Shown here: positions 8,741-17,756 of the stretch, one piece after another
How positions within the stretch are numbered: the stretch's first letter is position 1
How the letters are laid out: the number at the start of each line of letters is the position of its first letter
Origin: an uncultured Acidobacteriota bacterium
Lineage (GTDB): Bacteria; Acidobacteriota; Blastocatellia; RBC074
Assembly: GCA_902825875.1 (NCBI GenBank)
Contig: CADECP010000013.1
Coordinates: 13,936 to 77,935 of the forward strand
Length of the DNA: 64,000 nt
Reading direction: 5' to 3'
Position numbers and translations under genes: made by a program
Notes under the pieces: model-generated
The model's database searches: none
The model's input: the letters and a program-made list of their open reading frames with translations, nothing else
What the model was told of the DNA's origin: nothing

Positions 8741-9870
8741 ATCACTTCATCGTAAACACTCTGAGTTTCGCGCGCGGCTCGATCCCAGGAAAAGCGCGCA
8801 GCTTGTTCAAGTCCGGCTCGTTTGAAATGTTCGTGCGTCGTTTCGTCGCCAAGCAGTTTGGCAATGTGCGCGGTCAAGGTTTGCCAGTCGTTCGGATCGT
8901 GAGTTAGCCCGGCTTGTCCAACGACTTCCGGCAAGCTGGTAACGTTGCTGGTGATGGTCGGCGTCCCGCAGGCCATCGCTTCCAGCGGAGGCAAACCGAA
9001 ACCTTCGTACAACGACGGATAAACAAAAGCTTCGGCGGCAGAGTAGAGCGCGGGCAAATCTTCGTCGGCGACGTAGCCGGTGAATCGAACCTGATCGGTC
9101 AATTTCAATTCTTCAACCAGCTTGAAAACTTCGTCGAACAGCCAACCTTTTCCGCCGCATAACGCCAATTGCGGACGATGTGTCGTTGTTTTCACCAATT
9201 CATCGTAAGCGCGAATCAGCGTCAGCAGATTCTTTCGCGGTTCGATAGTTCCAACGTAAAGCAGATACGGTCGCCGAAGTTGGTGTTTGTCCAACGCTGA
9301 TTGGCATTCGCTGATTGGCAGCGACTTCATGCTTTCTCGCGCGGCTTCAAAGATGACGCGGATTTTGTCTTCGCGGACGCCAAGATATTGAATGGTTTCG
9401 CGTTTGGTGAATTCGCTGGGAACTATGATTTTGGTCGCTCGGCGAGCCATCAACGGCATTCGGCGTTTTCCGCGACGGACGTTTTCGTCTTCGTGCGTGT
9501 GAGCCTGAGTAAACAACGACAGATCGTGAATCGTCACCACAGTCGGGCAATTTGCAAAGACAGGAATGCAGTAATTCGTTCCGTGAAAAACGTCCAGCGG
9601 AGAAATTCGCAGCATCGCAGGCAGTCCGGCCAACCACCACTTTTTGAACACAGAGCGGACAGGAAAAAACATCTTGCTCAGGTTCGGCGGCGCGCCGTTG
9701 TCAGCGTGAAAGGCGAAATCAAATGGCGAAAGCAAAACATACTGATTGTCGGAATGAACACGCGCTAGCGATGATGCCAGCGCGTCCGTATAATGCCCAA
9801 TCCCTGTTTTCGCTGCTACAAGTGGAATAGCGTCAAGACCGATTCTCATAAGCGGCGTCACAGATACCAT
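8737..9870 (-). CDS. GT4-family glycosyltransferase
   Basis: About 377 residues from ATG 9870; ATG 9849 ([20 protein letters not shown]), which matches the usual family N-terminus, is an alternative. The C-terminal GT-B half has [20 protein letters not shown] and [20 protein letters not shown], containing the E-x7-E motif of GT4 retaining enzymes acting on nucleotide sugars. It is similar in plan to mannosyl- and rhamnosyltransferases of surface polysaccharide loci. The stop overlaps the next gene's start (ATGA), so both belong to one transcript with rluD. It is divergent from the two DUF1698-like methyltransferases, 33 bases away, which suggests one shared control region. Confidence 0.9.
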   Translation of the reverse strand: MVSVTPLMRIGLDAIPLVAAKTGIGHYTDALASSLARVHSDNQYVLLSPFDFAFHADNGAPPNLSKMFFPVRSVFKKWWLAGLPAMLRISPLDVFHGTNYCIPVFANCPTVVTIHDLSLFTQAHTHEDENVRRGKRRMPLMARRATKIIVPSEFTKRETIQYLGVREDKIRVIFEAARESMKSLPISECQSALDKHQLRRPYLLYVGTIEPRKNLLTLIRAYDELVKTTTHRPQLALCGGKGWLFDEVFKLVEELKLTDQVRFTGYVADEDLPALYSAAEAFVYPSLYEGFGLPPLEAMACGTPTITSNVTSLPEVVGQAGLTHDPNDWQTLTAHIAKLLGDETTHEHFKRAGLEQAARFSWDRAARETQSVYDEVI

Positions 9871-9903
9871 CACTTACTTTGAATTTCAAACCTGCACTTT
9901 CAA

Positions 9904-10947
9904 ATGACAACCATTTCAAAAGATAACGAGTTAAGACAAATTCTGGATAACACCGCCGCCGCTCAACGCGATGCGCTGACTATGACCGGGTGGTGGCACA
10001 GCATTGATCTTGGCACCAAAGATGGAGTAAGCCAGGTGACGCCCGGCGCTCACAAAATCGAAGAACTCCGCGACAACTTTGCCAAATTCCTGCTGCCTGA
10101 CTTGAAGGGCAAACGAGTTTTGGACATCGGCTGCTGGGACGGCTTTTACAGCTTTGAAGCCGAACGGCTTGGAGCTTCCGTGACTTCTGTGGACTGCTGG
10201 CGACCGGAAAAGTTTTTTGTCGCGCGCGAAGCTTTGCAATCGAAAGCCGAGTTTCACGAACTCAGCGTGTACGAAGTGACCAAAGAGAAGCTTGGCGCGT
10301 TCGACGTGGTGTTCTTTTTGGGCGTGCTCTATCACGTCAAACATCCGCTGCTGGCGCTGGAACAGGTTTGCGAAGTGACGCGCGATCTGGCGATCATCGA
10401 AACTCATCAAATTGACAACCTCTTCGACACCACACATCCGGTCATGGAGTTTTACGAAATGGACGAACTCGGCGGCCAGTACGACAACTGGTGGGGGCCG
10501 AATGTCGAGTGTTTGGTTCAAATGGCTCGCACTGCCGGATTCGTTCGCGTAGAGGTTTTACGGCGACAAGATACTCGCGTGGTTATCAAAGCTTTTCGCC
10601 GCTGGGACGACAAACCCAACGAAGCTGCGCCTTCATTGAAAATTGTAGCTGCGCTCAACGCCGTGAATCTGGATAACGTTTTGCCGCGAAGAGGTCGAAA
10701 CTCCGTGCTGGCTTTGTCGGTTGCCGGTTTGCCTGAAACGGCTACGCGCGATTCGGTTCGAGTCGAAATCGGAGGCTTCGGTTCCAAGCCGGTTTACGTT
10801 GGCAAATGGGGCGACGAAGGCAATTGGCAAATCAACGTTCCTGTGCCGCTGGGGTTGGAGCTTGGTAAAAACATTGTCAGCGTCTGGAATGGCAACCAGC
10901 TTTCCAATGAATTCGAGATTGAACTGACTGAAGGCGGGCAGTGGTAA
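9904..10947 (+). CDS. DUF1698-like methyltransferase with C-terminal TIGR03437-like domain, copy 1
   Basis: 347 residues. The N-terminal two thirds has GWWHSIDLG, the SAM motif [20 protein letters not shown] (about 75-94), SVDCW and [20 protein letters not shown]. These are hallmarks of the Methyltransf_9/CmoB-like family, some of whose members act on wobble uridine or on glycans. The last roughly 85 residues are an extra domain ([15 protein letters not shown] to [20 protein letters not shown]) that resembles the TIGR03437 domain common at the C-terminus of acidobacterial secreted proteins. There is no signal peptide. The next gene is a diverged tandem copy. The substrate is not deducible. 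Confidence 0.85.
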   Translation: MTTISKDNELRQILDNTAAAQRDALTMTGWWHSIDLGTKDGVSQVTPGAHKIEELRDNFAKFLLPDLKGKRVLDIGCWDGFYSFEAERLGASVTSVDCWRPEKFFVAREALQSKAEFHELSVYEVTKEKLGAFDVVFFLGVLYHVKHPLLALEQVCEVTRDLAIIETHQIDNLFDTTHPVMEFYEMDELGGQYDNWWGPNVECLVQMARTAGFVRVEVLRRQDTRVVIKAFRRWDDKPNEAAPSLKIVAALNAVNLDNVLPRRGRNSVLALSVAGLPETATRDSVRVEIGGFGSKPVYVGKWGDEGNWQINVPVPLGLELGKNIVSVWNGNQLSNEFEIELTEGGQW

Positions 10948-10952
10948 AACTT

Positions 10953-11984
10953 ATGAGCGACAGCGAGTTACGCGAAAAAGTCCGGCAGGTTGGCGTCGAA
11001 CAAAACGACATGCTGCTGGCTGGTTCGTGGTGGCACAGCATTGATTTGGGCGATGGCCGAGTGACTCCGGGTGTGCATTCTCTGGAGGAGTTGCAAGGCA
11101 TTTACGCCAGTTTGGATTTGCCCGAAGACTTGAACGGAAAATCCTTGCTCGACATTGGTTGCTGGGACGGCTTTTACAGCTTTGAAACCGAACGGCACGG
11201 CGCGCGCGTGACTTCTGTGGATTGCTGGCATCCAAACAATTTTTTCGCCGCGCGCGAAGCGTTGAAATCCAAAGCCGAATTTCATGAACACAGCGTTTAC
11301 GAACTCAGCAAAGACAAACTCGGCTCGTTCGATGTCGTTTTGTTTATGGGAGTGCTGTATCACTTGCGGCATCCGCTGTTGGCGCTGGAAAACGTTTGCG
11401 AATTGACGCGCGATTTCGCCGTCATCGAATCTCACATCATTGACCAGATGCGCGAAGGCAACGAACCGGCAATGGAGTTTTACGAATTCGACGAACTCGG
11501 CGGGCAGTATGACAACTGGTGGGCGCCGAATTTGGAGTGTATGGTGCAAATGGTTCGTTCTGCCGGATTCGCTCGCGTTGAACTGCTTTTCCGCAGCGAC
11601 ACGCGGGCAGCGGTGAAGGCTTATCGCCGCTGGAATGACAAGCCTGAAACCGTTTCGCCTGACTTAAAAATCCTGGATGTCATCAACGCGACAACTTTCG
11701 ATCATAGCTTTCCGCATCGCGGACGCAATTCCGGGATTTCAATTTGGGTGGAAGGTTTGCCAAAGACAGTTCGACGCTGGGAAGTTCGAGTCGAAGTCGG
11801 CGGTTTCGGAATCCATCCTGTTTATGTTGGCCCGCCCGGTGATCCTCAATACTCTTCTCTGACCCAAATCAATTTCCCAATGCCGCCCGGACTAGAACTC
11901 GAAAAAACCAACGTAAGCCTTTGGCACGACGGCAAACTTTCAAATGAGTTCGTGATCCACTTGTCTGAAGGCACAAAGTGGTGA
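10953..11984 (+). CDS. DUF1698-like methyltransferase with C-terminal TIGR03437-like domain, copy 2
   Basis: 343 residues from ATG 10953; an in-frame GTG at 10941 overlaps the previous gene's end and is a possible alternative. It has the same order of motifs as copy 1: [66 protein letters not shown]. It also has the same extra C-terminal domain ([36 protein letters not shown]). The copies are clearly homologous along their full length but diverged, so the duplication is old enough for different substrates. The two genes lie 5 bases apart and form an operon. Confidence 0.85.
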   Translation: MSDSELREKVRQVGVEQNDMLLAGSWWHSIDLGDGRVTPGVHSLEELQGIYASLDLPEDLNGKSLLDIGCWDGFYSFETERHGARVTSVDCWHPNNFFAAREALKSKAEFHEHSVYELSKDKLGSFDVVLFMGVLYHLRHPLLALENVCELTRDFAVIESHIIDQMREGNEPAMEFYEFDELGGQYDNWWAPNLECMVQMVRSAGFARVELLFRSDTRAAVKAYRRWNDKPETVSPDLKILDVINATTFDHSFPHRGRNSGISIWVEGLPKTVRRWEVRVEVGGFGIHPVYVGPPGDPQYSSLTQINFPMPPGLELEKTNVSLWHDGKLSNEFVIHLSEGTKW

Positions 11985-12509
11985 GTAGACTTTTACTGAC
12001 AGCCTTCCTACAAGACACCCATCACCCGTAAGCCATTAACCGAATCAACGACGTAAAGACCTGTCTGACATTGCGTTAATTCCGGCTTTTTGGCGCTTTT
12101 TTCTCCCTCAACATCTAGTCAGCCAACTAATTCTTATGTTAGGTTGCCTTTGCTTGATGACAATTGTTTAGTTCGACAAAACAATCGTGCAACCTTTGAG
12201 TACTCACTCCCTAAAAGAGCCTCGATATAGGTAGCTGTTATCAAGAATCCCCAATTACAAGACATCCCCATTTGGTCGAATTGTAAAAGTCGGAATACGG
12301 ATTGACGCCATAGCAGTCTCACAGTTGATCCGGTCCTCCGACCCCTAAACAACATCTCTACCCACAATTTTTTGATGAAGTTTTGCGTTCCTGTTGCGAG
12401 TGTGTGGTCTGCGACAAGCAGGTTATGCAGCGAGGAATAGCGGCTGAATTGGAATTTTGAAGTAGGGATACCCCATCTAAAAAAAGCTTTTACAAGAAAG
12501 AGGTGCTAA
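11985..12509. other. Intergenic region with no supported protein gene
   Basis: This roughly 525-base stretch is richer in A and T than its neighbours and has stops in all frames at short intervals. A 77-codon frame on the minus strand (12134-12367) has no ribosome site and no family features. The region ends in a good ribosome binding site (GAAAGAGGT, 12496-12504) for the small frame at 12510. Confidence 0.5.
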
Positions 12510-12554
12510 ATGGATATCATCATTGAGTTGTTGAAGTTCATCAAGAAATACTAA
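12510..12554 (+). CDS. Candidate 14-residue amphipathic peptide
   Basis: The frame encodes MDIIIELLKFIKKY and stops. A good Shine-Dalgarno element, GAAAGAGGT, lies five bases upstream. The sequence alternates hydrophobic and charged residues so that a helix would have one greasy and one charged face, with net positive C-terminal charge, as in membrane-active leader or toxin peptides. It is preceded by 500 bases without genes and followed 28 bases later by a 127-base inverted-repeat structure. Translation is not shown; a frame of this length can arise by chance, and the case rests on the ribosome site and the amphipathic character. Confidence 0.4.
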   Translation: MDIIIELLKFIKKY

Positions 12555-12582
12555 ACACGACCATCGTCGTTTAAGTTCTTCG

Positions 12583-12709
12583 ACGGGTTCTCAGTTTTCA
12601 GTGATTTGTGTTTGCCGGAAACAGTGGGTGCTCAGATTACTCTGAGCGAGATGTTGACGCTCGGCTGAATTTGTTTGCAAGCAACCAAGTCTAAAAACTG
12701 AGAACCCGT
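12583..12709. repeat. Long inverted repeat enclosing smaller hairpins
   Basis: Perfect 16-base arms ACGGGTTCTCAGTTTT (12583-12598) and their complement (12694-12709) enclose 95 bases. Inside is a perfect hairpin, GCTCAG-ATTACT-CTGAGC (12630-12647), and an alternative pairing GAGCG (12644-12648) with CGCTC (12658-12662). It contains no open frame. It could be a structured RNA, a miniature inverted-repeat element, or a terminator-like structure for the preceding small frame; there is no T-run after the outer stem. Confidence 0.6.
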
Positions 12710-12733
12710 AACATTTTATTACGATGTTTGTCG

Positions 12734-13414
12734 CTATTTGCGTTCGGCCTCAAAAGCCGGAAGATTTACTTCGCGTTCAAAACGAATGCGAAGAATCGTT
12801 CCCGGCGCCAGTTTGATGTCATTGCCTTTTGTCATCAGCACTCCGCCAACGGCCCCGACACCGATGCTGCCCACCACCCCGCCGATTCCACCGAGAACCA
12901 TTCCTCCCAGCGATCCGATGCCGCCACCGATTCCGGCGTTTTTAGCCGTACGTGAACCGGATTTACCGCCACCGACTTTGCCTTCTTCGTCTTTGGCCCG
13001 CATTTTTTCGTCGTTAGCGAAATCGTCAATTGCCGTAACGACTGTCGCAATCTTCTCTGTGCCATAAGACATTCGCACCTGTTCAAAAACAATTGTGATC
13101 GTGGCTTCTTTTTGAGGCCGTTTTGCGGCTTGAACTTGAGTCACGCGCCCGATGAATTCCGTTCCGCGCGGAATGGCAGTGCGGCCATCGGCGGATCGAA
13201 CCGCTTCGTAAAGCACTCCGATCACTTCGTCGCCGACTTCGCTGATCTTGGAGCTAAGCTGCGTTTGCAAAGAAATCTTTGCCATTGCACCTTGAGGAAT
13301 AGTGATATTCGCGCCGGTCGCCGCGCTTTCCGTGGTTTCGGTTTGAGCCTGAGCAACAAAACTGACAGCCAACATGGTCGCCACAAGCACAGTCTTGGAA
13401 AAAAGCTTTTTCAT
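12734..13414 (-). CDS. Exported glycine-zipper protein of unknown function
   Basis: 226 residues from ATG 13414, chosen because GGAGGT precedes it and a classical signal peptide follows (MKKLFSKTVLVATM, cleavage near AQA-Q at about 24). The mature part begins with a beta-rich region (IPQGAMAKISLQTQLSSKIS, then AIPRGTEFIGRVTQVQAA) that resembles the barrel seen in TrbI/VirB10-like and related envelope proteins. A glycine-zipper stretch follows (GIGGGIGSLGGMVLGGIGG, about 160-200), then a last strand, LAPGTILRIRFERE. It probably associates with the envelope. The function is unknown; the resemblance to secretion proteins is only in pattern. Confidence 0.7.
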   Translation of the reverse strand: MKKLFSKTVLVATMLAVSFVAQAQTETTESAATGANITIPQGAMAKISLQTQLSSKISEVGDEVIGVLYEAVRSADGRTAIPRGTEFIGRVTQVQAAKRPQKEATITIVFEQVRMSYGTEKIATVVTAIDDFANDEKMRAKDEEGKVGGGKSGSRTAKNAGIGGGIGSLGGMVLGGIGGVVGSIGVGAVGGVLMTKGNDIKLAPGTILRIRFEREVNLPAFEAERK

Positions 13415-13482
13415 TGTTTTACCTCCGAATTCCCTTTTGAGTTTGAGTTTGGGATGGCCGGCGAGCTGGTAAGGGACATTCG

Positions 13483-13782
13483 CTACCACCGTCTGCGTTG
13501 GTCGCTGCGACGAATTTCGTCAATATCGAAATCGCGCAATTGACTGCGGTCTGAACGCGAGTCTTCGAGTTCACTTGCACCCGAAGATCGGCGCACCAAA
13601 CGAAGCGCGCCGTCACGAGACTTTTTGATTTCGCGGCGACCGTCTTCAAATAAAATTTCGACTGCCGCGCCGCCTTCCAACAGCCGAGTGATTTCGCCAT
13701 ACGCGATGCCCGATCCAAAGGCGTAAGAAATCTCATCGCCTACGCCAAAACTTATACTTTTCGGTTTGTTTGAAATTGCCAT
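13483..13782 (-). CDS. Small basic SH3/Tudor-like hypothetical protein
   Basis: 99 residues starting at ATG 13782 after CGGAGGAAGTCCCAA. The core FGVGDEISYAFGSGIAYGEI and AAVEILFEDGRREIKK is a small beta-barrel pattern like DUF2945 or KOW/Tudor-type domains (VGD start, then an R-I strand). The C-terminal third is highly charged and probably disordered (SRSDRSQLRDFDIDEIRRSD). It may bind nucleic acid; no function is assigned. It lies 68 bases upstream of the glycine-zipper gene on the same strand. Confidence 0.65.
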   Translation of the reverse strand: MAISNKPKSISFGVGDEISYAFGSGIAYGEITRLLEGGAAVEILFEDGRREIKKSRDGALRLVRRSSGASELEDSRSDRSQLRDFDIDEIRRSDQRRRW

Positions 13783-13858
13783 TTGGGACTTCCTCCGAAT
13801 GAATTGTTGCCGCGAATTATACGCGCCGATTGCGGCTTTGGCATCTTCTTGCCTGAAA

Positions 13859-14578
13859 TTATCTGAAAGTCCGCAACCCGACATCGGTCAGGTGCGGAAT
13901 CGCGTTGAACATATCCAGCGAGATGCGGTCTTTGCCAAAAGTGAATTCCGTCAACGAACAATTTTTGACGCGCCAATTGAGTTGCAGCGCCTGCTGATCG
14001 GGCGCGTTGAGCACCATCTGCACAGATGTGCCGATGACTCCGCCGGAGGTAAACGCGACAACGCGACGCCCGCTCCCCTCAATATCCAAAATCTGCTTCA
14101 GCGCCAATCGAACACGTGTTTTGAACGACTGCCACGATTCAACGCCTTCGACATCAAGTTCGCCGCCGAGCCAGGCTTTGGTGGCGACTTCAAACATCTT
14201 TTGAAAATGACGATTGCGGTCAGGCGAATGCCGATTCTCTTCAAACACAGTCAGCAAATGCCGAAACCTTTCGTCGCGTTCGGCAATGGCCGGAATCAAT
14301 TTGTGAGTCACGCCGTCGGCATCGTATTCGTTCAAACCGGCAAGGGTCTGACGTTCCGGCCAGGCCAACCCGGCTTCGGTGAATTGCTGGCCAACGAGTT
14401 CGGCGGTTCCGCGCTGCCGAGTCAGTGTACCGCTATACACTTCGTCAAACCGTATGCCGTGTTCGATCAAATACCGCCCCAACACGCGCGCTTGTTGTTC
14501 GCCAATGTCCGAAAGCTGATCGCTGACTTTTTCAAACGGTCTGGCCTGGCCGTGCCGAACCAAAAGCAGAGTTCCCAT
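13859..14578 (-). CDS. Histidine phosphatase (phosphoglycerate mutase-like) family protein
   Basis: 239 residues from ATG 14578. The N-terminus MGTLLLVRHGQARPF carries the RHG phosphohistidine motif, followed by LSDIGEQQARVLGRYL and YSGTLTRQRGTAEL, which fit the branch 1 histidine phosphatases. AFTSGGVIGTSVQMVL near 175-190 occupies the place of the second catalytic histidine region, but an H is not evident there (S or T replaces it), so the activity may be altered. It could be a phosphatase of small metabolites; the substrate is not deducible. The gene ends 76 bases before the next start on the same strand. Confidence 0.82.
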   Translation of the reverse strand: MGTLLLVRHGQARPFEKVSDQLSDIGEQQARVLGRYLIEHGIRFDEVYSGTLTRQRGTAELVGQQFTEAGLAWPERQTLAGLNEYDADGVTHKLIPAIAERDERFRHLLTVFEENRHSPDRNRHFQKMFEVATKAWLGGELDVEGVESWQSFKTRVRLALKQILDIEGSGRRVVAFTSGGVIGTSVQMVLNAPDQQALQLNWRVKNCSLTEFTFGKDRISLDMFNAIPHLTDVGLRTFR

Positions 14579-14702
14579 AATCGTTTTGTTGAATTGTTTT
14601 GCCTTTCAAAAAGTAGGTTGCCCCAAAACCGAGTTTAGCCGATGCGCTGCCATTTTCCGAACTCTGAACGAGTGATACGATGCCGGTGATTACAAAACAT
14701 CT

Positions 14703-15359
14703 ATGGAATTACCGATCTTCAACGACAACCTGAAATCATCTGCGTCGTGGACTGAGGCTCTGGCGGCTGAACGGAAACTCTGGAATCAGTCGGCGGCTTC
14801 GGCGGCAAAGGCGCGCAATCATCAAATCGAGCATCTGCTTCGCCGAGCGGGCGATAAACTGGATCAAGACCAGTTGCTGGCGGCAGCGGAAAAGCTTTCT
14901 GGCTGGGCAGCCGAACCCAATGCTCAATTTGGCAAAGACCACTTGCTGGAATTGCACGCGACATTGACCGGCGCAACCGCTGTGTTACGCCAGAACGAAC
15001 CGCGTCCGCTGAACGCGATGCACGACCCAACTCCCGCGATTTTGTTGCCGAAGATGTTGGAGATGGCGTTTGATTGGTTTTCGACAGACAGCTTTGCCGA
15101 GCTTCATGGCGTGGAACAAGCAACCGTCGCGTACTTGCGTTTGCTGGATTTGTACCCGTTCCCGGCTGTAAACGAACCAACGGCAATGCTGGCTGCCAGC
15201 TTTTACACTGAACGCGCCGGACTTCCTCCGCTAGTGATTCTGTCCGATGACATTACGCAGGCTCGTTTCAATCAGGCCTTTGAAACCGCTCAGAGGATGC
15301 TGACTCAACCTCTGGTCGAACTGTTTGCGGAAATGTTGCGAAAAGCGATGGAGCGATGA
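14703..15359 (+). CDS. Fic-like fold protein with degenerate catalytic motif
   Basis: 218 residues. The segment order resembles a Fic domain: LLELHATLTG (81-90) matches the start helix, ILLPKMLEMAFDWF (113-126) the central helix, and VAYLRLLDLYPFPAVNEPTA to FYTERAGLPPLVI (142-179) sits where Fic proteins have the HPFxDGNGR loop followed by the R-A-G-L-P-P helix end. Here the loop reads YPFPAVNEP (151-159): the catalytic His is Tyr and most of the GNGR anion hole is gone. AMPylation is therefore not expected. The function is unknown; the resemblance is by pattern and would need a profile search. The gene is followed by a dispersed palindromic repeat. Confidence 0.6.
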   Translation: MELPIFNDNLKSSASWTEALAAERKLWNQSAASAAKARNHQIEHLLRRAGDKLDQDQLLAAAEKLSGWAAEPNAQFGKDHLLELHATLTGATAVLRQNEPRPLNAMHDPTPAILLPKMLEMAFDWFSTDSFAELHGVEQATVAYLRLLDLYPFPAVNEPTAMLAASFYTERAGLPPLVILSDDITQARFNQAFETAQRMLTQPLVELFAEMLRKAMER

Positions 15360-15396
15360 TTCTTTCCACGAAGCCACTCGAAGAAGACACGAAGAG

Positions 15397-15486
15397 TTTT
15401 TTGACAGGATTTACAAGATTCATCAGGATTAAATTCTTGACGGATTCAGCAGAGTCAATCCTGTTCAATCTCGTAAATCCTGTCTA
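15397..15486. repeat. Dispersed palindromic repeat, GACAGGATT family, copy A
   Basis: The element starts TTTTTTGACAGGATTTACAA and ends with the near-complement (ctcgtaaatcctgtctatg), so it forms a long imperfect hairpin. Related copies are at 29449-29564 and 46984-47083. It sits between two plus-strand genes and does not encode protein. Confidence 0.7.
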
Positions 15487-15543
15487 TGTTTTCTTCCTCG
15501 TTTTTCTTCGTGAACCTTCGTGTTACTTCGTGGAGGAAAGAAA

Positions 15544-15975
15544 ATGAAATTGAAAGGCGAGCCGTTGCCGCTCGAAGTTCAACAATTGCTCGCACCATTT
15601 TTTCCCGGCTTGGAGTTAAGTCGAGTTCGCATTCACGAAGGCATCCCGCGTTACATTTCCGTGCTTGCCGCCGCTGAACCGATTGGCTACACAGACGGCT
15701 GGAAGATTTACTTTGCGGCGGGGTTTTATCGAATTGATACTCCCGAAGGTCTGGCGTTGATTGCTCATGAACTTGTCCATTGTCGCCAATACCACGAACT
15801 CGGCGCGTGGCGGTTTCGAGCAAAATATCTGGCAGCATATTTTCAAAACCGGCGCGACGGGCTGGATGCGAAAGCGGCTTACGCGCAGATTCCATTTGAA
15901 ATCGAAGCGCGCGCCATCGAACGTCAGGTGCTTTCGATGCTGTTTCAACTCCAATCTGGCTTCATCAACGAATGA
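15544..15975 (+). CDS. DUF4157-type zinc metallopeptidase-like protein
   Basis: 143 residues from ATG 15544, preceded by GGAGGAAAG. Residues 75-79 are HELVH in [18 protein letters not shown], the HExxH zinc motif, and an acidic residue follows in [12 protein letters not shown] as expected for gluzincin-like or DUF4157 proteins. The family is often fused to phage-like tail or toxin proteins; here it stands alone and is very short. It overlaps the next gene by four bases (ATGA), so it is co-translated with a PLP decarboxylase, an unusual pairing. The substrate is unknown. Confidence 0.75.
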   Translation: MKLKGEPLPLEVQQLLAPFFPGLELSRVRIHEGIPRYISVLAAAEPIGYTDGWKIYFAAGFYRIDTPEGLALIAHELVHCRQYHELGAWRFRAKYLAAYFQNRRDGLDAKAAYAQIPFEIEARAIERQVLSMLFQLQSGFINE

Positions 15976-17342
15976 CGAATAACACTTCAACAATCCTGAA
16001 CCTGTTGCCCGATGCGCTGAATCGTCTGGCCGACTGGCAAGCGCGTTGGCACGAATACGAAGTTGACGACACGCTGCGGCTGCCTGAAGACAAGGCGCGA
16101 ACGGTTTTAGCCGAACTGGTTGACCGGCTTGGCGACAATTATCCGTTCTGGCATCCCAGCTATGCCGGGCAGATGCTGAAACCGCCGCACGCGATTGCTT
16201 CGATGGCGTATTTCATCGCGCAGCAAATCAATCCGAACAATCACGCGCTGGACGGCGGCCCGGCGACAGCCAAAATGGAAATCGAAGTTGTCGCCGAAAT
16301 GGCGCGGATGTTCGGTTACGAAACTCATCTTGGCCATCTGACTTCCAGCGGAACCATCGCCAACCTTGAAGCCCTGTGGGTGGCGCGCCATCTTCATCCA
16401 ACCAAAGCCGTAGCCTTTTCGACCGAAGCCCATTACACGCACGGTCGTATGTGCGAAGTCATCGGCGCGAAAACCGTCGAAATCGCCGTGGATGGTCGCG
16501 GGCGAATGGATCTGGACGATTTGCGCGCACGGCTGAAAACCGGCGAGATCGGAACCGTGGTCATGACTTCGGGAACGACGGCTCTTGGCGCGGTTGACCC
16601 AATTGATGAAGCGATGAAGCTGCGCCGCGAATTCGAGTTCCGCATTCACGTTGACGGAGCTTACGGCGGATTTTTCAAATTGCTGGCTGAAACCGACGCG
16701 CTGGATGCGGATTCTGCCGCCGCTTTCCGAGCCATCGCCGAATCCGATAGTGTCGTGGTTGATCCGCACAAACACGGGCTTCAACCTTATGGCTGCGGCT
16801 CTGTGTTGTTCCGCGATCCGGCGGTCGGGCGTTTTTACAAACACGATTCTCCGTACACTTATTTCACCTCGAACGAATTGCACTTGGGCGAAATCAGTCT
16901 GGAATGTTCGCGCGCCGGAGCCGCTGCGGCTGCGTTGTGGGCGACGTTGCAATGCTTTCCGCTGACGGCAGATGGATTGGGCGCGATTTTGCGGAAGACT
17001 CGTGCAGCGGCTTTGCGCTGGGCGGAGTTGATCGAATCCAGCGAGCAATTGCGATTGGTCTTGGCTCCGCAATTGGACATCGTCAACTTTTACGCGACGA
17101 CCACCAGCCACAAGGTTTCAGAAACCAGTCGGATAACTCATCGCGTCTTTGAAGCATTGATGAACGACGCCGAACATCCAATCTACCTGGCCAAGTTCAA
17201 CGCCAAGCCAAGCCTGTTTGCCCAGCATCAAGATTTGGTTTGGGATGAACCGACAATGACTGTTTTCCGCAGCGTGCTGATGCGGCCAGAGCATTTGGAT
17301 TACGTGCCGGCTCTGCACGAACGAGTTTTGTCCAAACTATAG
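15972..17342 (+). CDS. Pyridoxal-phosphate-dependent group II decarboxylase
   Basis: 456 residues. The fold type I motifs are clear: [18 protein letters not shown] binds the phosphate, [13 protein letters not shown] carries the Asp that pairs with the pyridine nitrogen, and [19 protein letters not shown] contains the Schiff-base lysine. This places it with the glutamate/aspartate/tyrosine/aromatic amino acid decarboxylases. The length is typical (450-500). The substrate (aspartate, glutamate, aromatic amino acid or diaminobutyrate) cannot be told from the motifs. It starts inside the stop of the zincin gene. Confidence 0.88.
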   Translation: MTNNTSTILNLLPDALNRLADWQARWHEYEVDDTLRLPEDKARTVLAELVDRLGDNYPFWHPSYAGQMLKPPHAIASMAYFIAQQINPNNHALDGGPATAKMEIEVVAEMARMFGYETHLGHLTSSGTIANLEALWVARHLHPTKAVAFSTEAHYTHGRMCEVIGAKTVEIAVDGRGRMDLDDLRARLKTGEIGTVVMTSGTTALGAVDPIDEAMKLRREFEFRIHVDGAYGGFFKLLAETDALDADSAAAFRAIAESDSVVVDPHKHGLQPYGCGSVLFRDPAVGRFYKHDSPYTYFTSNELHLGEISLECSRAGAAAAALWATLQCFPLTADGLGAILRKTRAAALRWAELIESSEQLRLVLAPQLDIVNFYATTTSHKVSETSRITHRVFEALMNDAEHPIYLAKFNAKPSLFAQHQDLVWDEPTMTVFRSVLMRPEHLDYVPALHERVLSKL

Positions 17343-17401
17343 CTAGACTGCGAAACATCAACCGACATCAGCAAGCATAAGTAGGAGGCCAAACATCAAC
17401 C

Positions 17402-17701
17402 ATGGCGATGATACTCAGAGGCAAAACTGAATGCCCACTATGCAATGGGGTTATCAAAGAAAATGACGAGATAGTTGCCACCAGTCACTTCATTGCTGAC
17501 CCTAGGGACTTATTGTGGCGTTTCTCGGACGCCGGGATGCATAAAGATTGCTTTCTGAATTGGGATCAAAGGCTAAACTTTATCAATAGATACAACGAGA
17601 CGATGGGAAGTATTACCTGGGGAAATGGAACCTATCATTGTATGCAAGATGATGGAGCGATAGTTTCACTTAAACGGAATCAGAACGAATCTATGACTTG
17701 A
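17402..17701 (+). CDS. Small Zn-ribbon/treble-clef hypothetical protein
   Basis: 99 residues. TECPLCNGVIKENDEIVATS at the N-terminus and GMHKDCFLNW around residues 46-55 give a C-x2-C plus H-x3-C set that could bind one zinc. The family plan (CPLC, FIAD, LWR-SDA-MH-CF) is known from small stand-alone bacterial proteins without assigned function. GTAGGAGG at 17381-17388 is rather far from the ATG, and ATG 17408 may be used instead. The gene is less GC-rich and uses rarer codons (ATA, AGA, TTA) than its neighbours, which suggests recent arrival. Confidence 0.7.
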   Translation: MAMILRGKTECPLCNGVIKENDEIVATSHFIADPRDLLWRFSDAGMHKDCFLNWDQRLNFINRYNETMGSITWGNGTYHCMQDDGAIVSLKRNQNESMT

Positions 17702-17756
17702 AAACGCAGCCAACCAATTGACCGCTGTCGTTGAACTGTAACTGGAGTAAATCAAA

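Noticed and set aside
12134-12367. 77-codon minus-strand frame in the intergenic region
   Set aside because: No ribosome site, no recognisable motif and unfavourable codon use.
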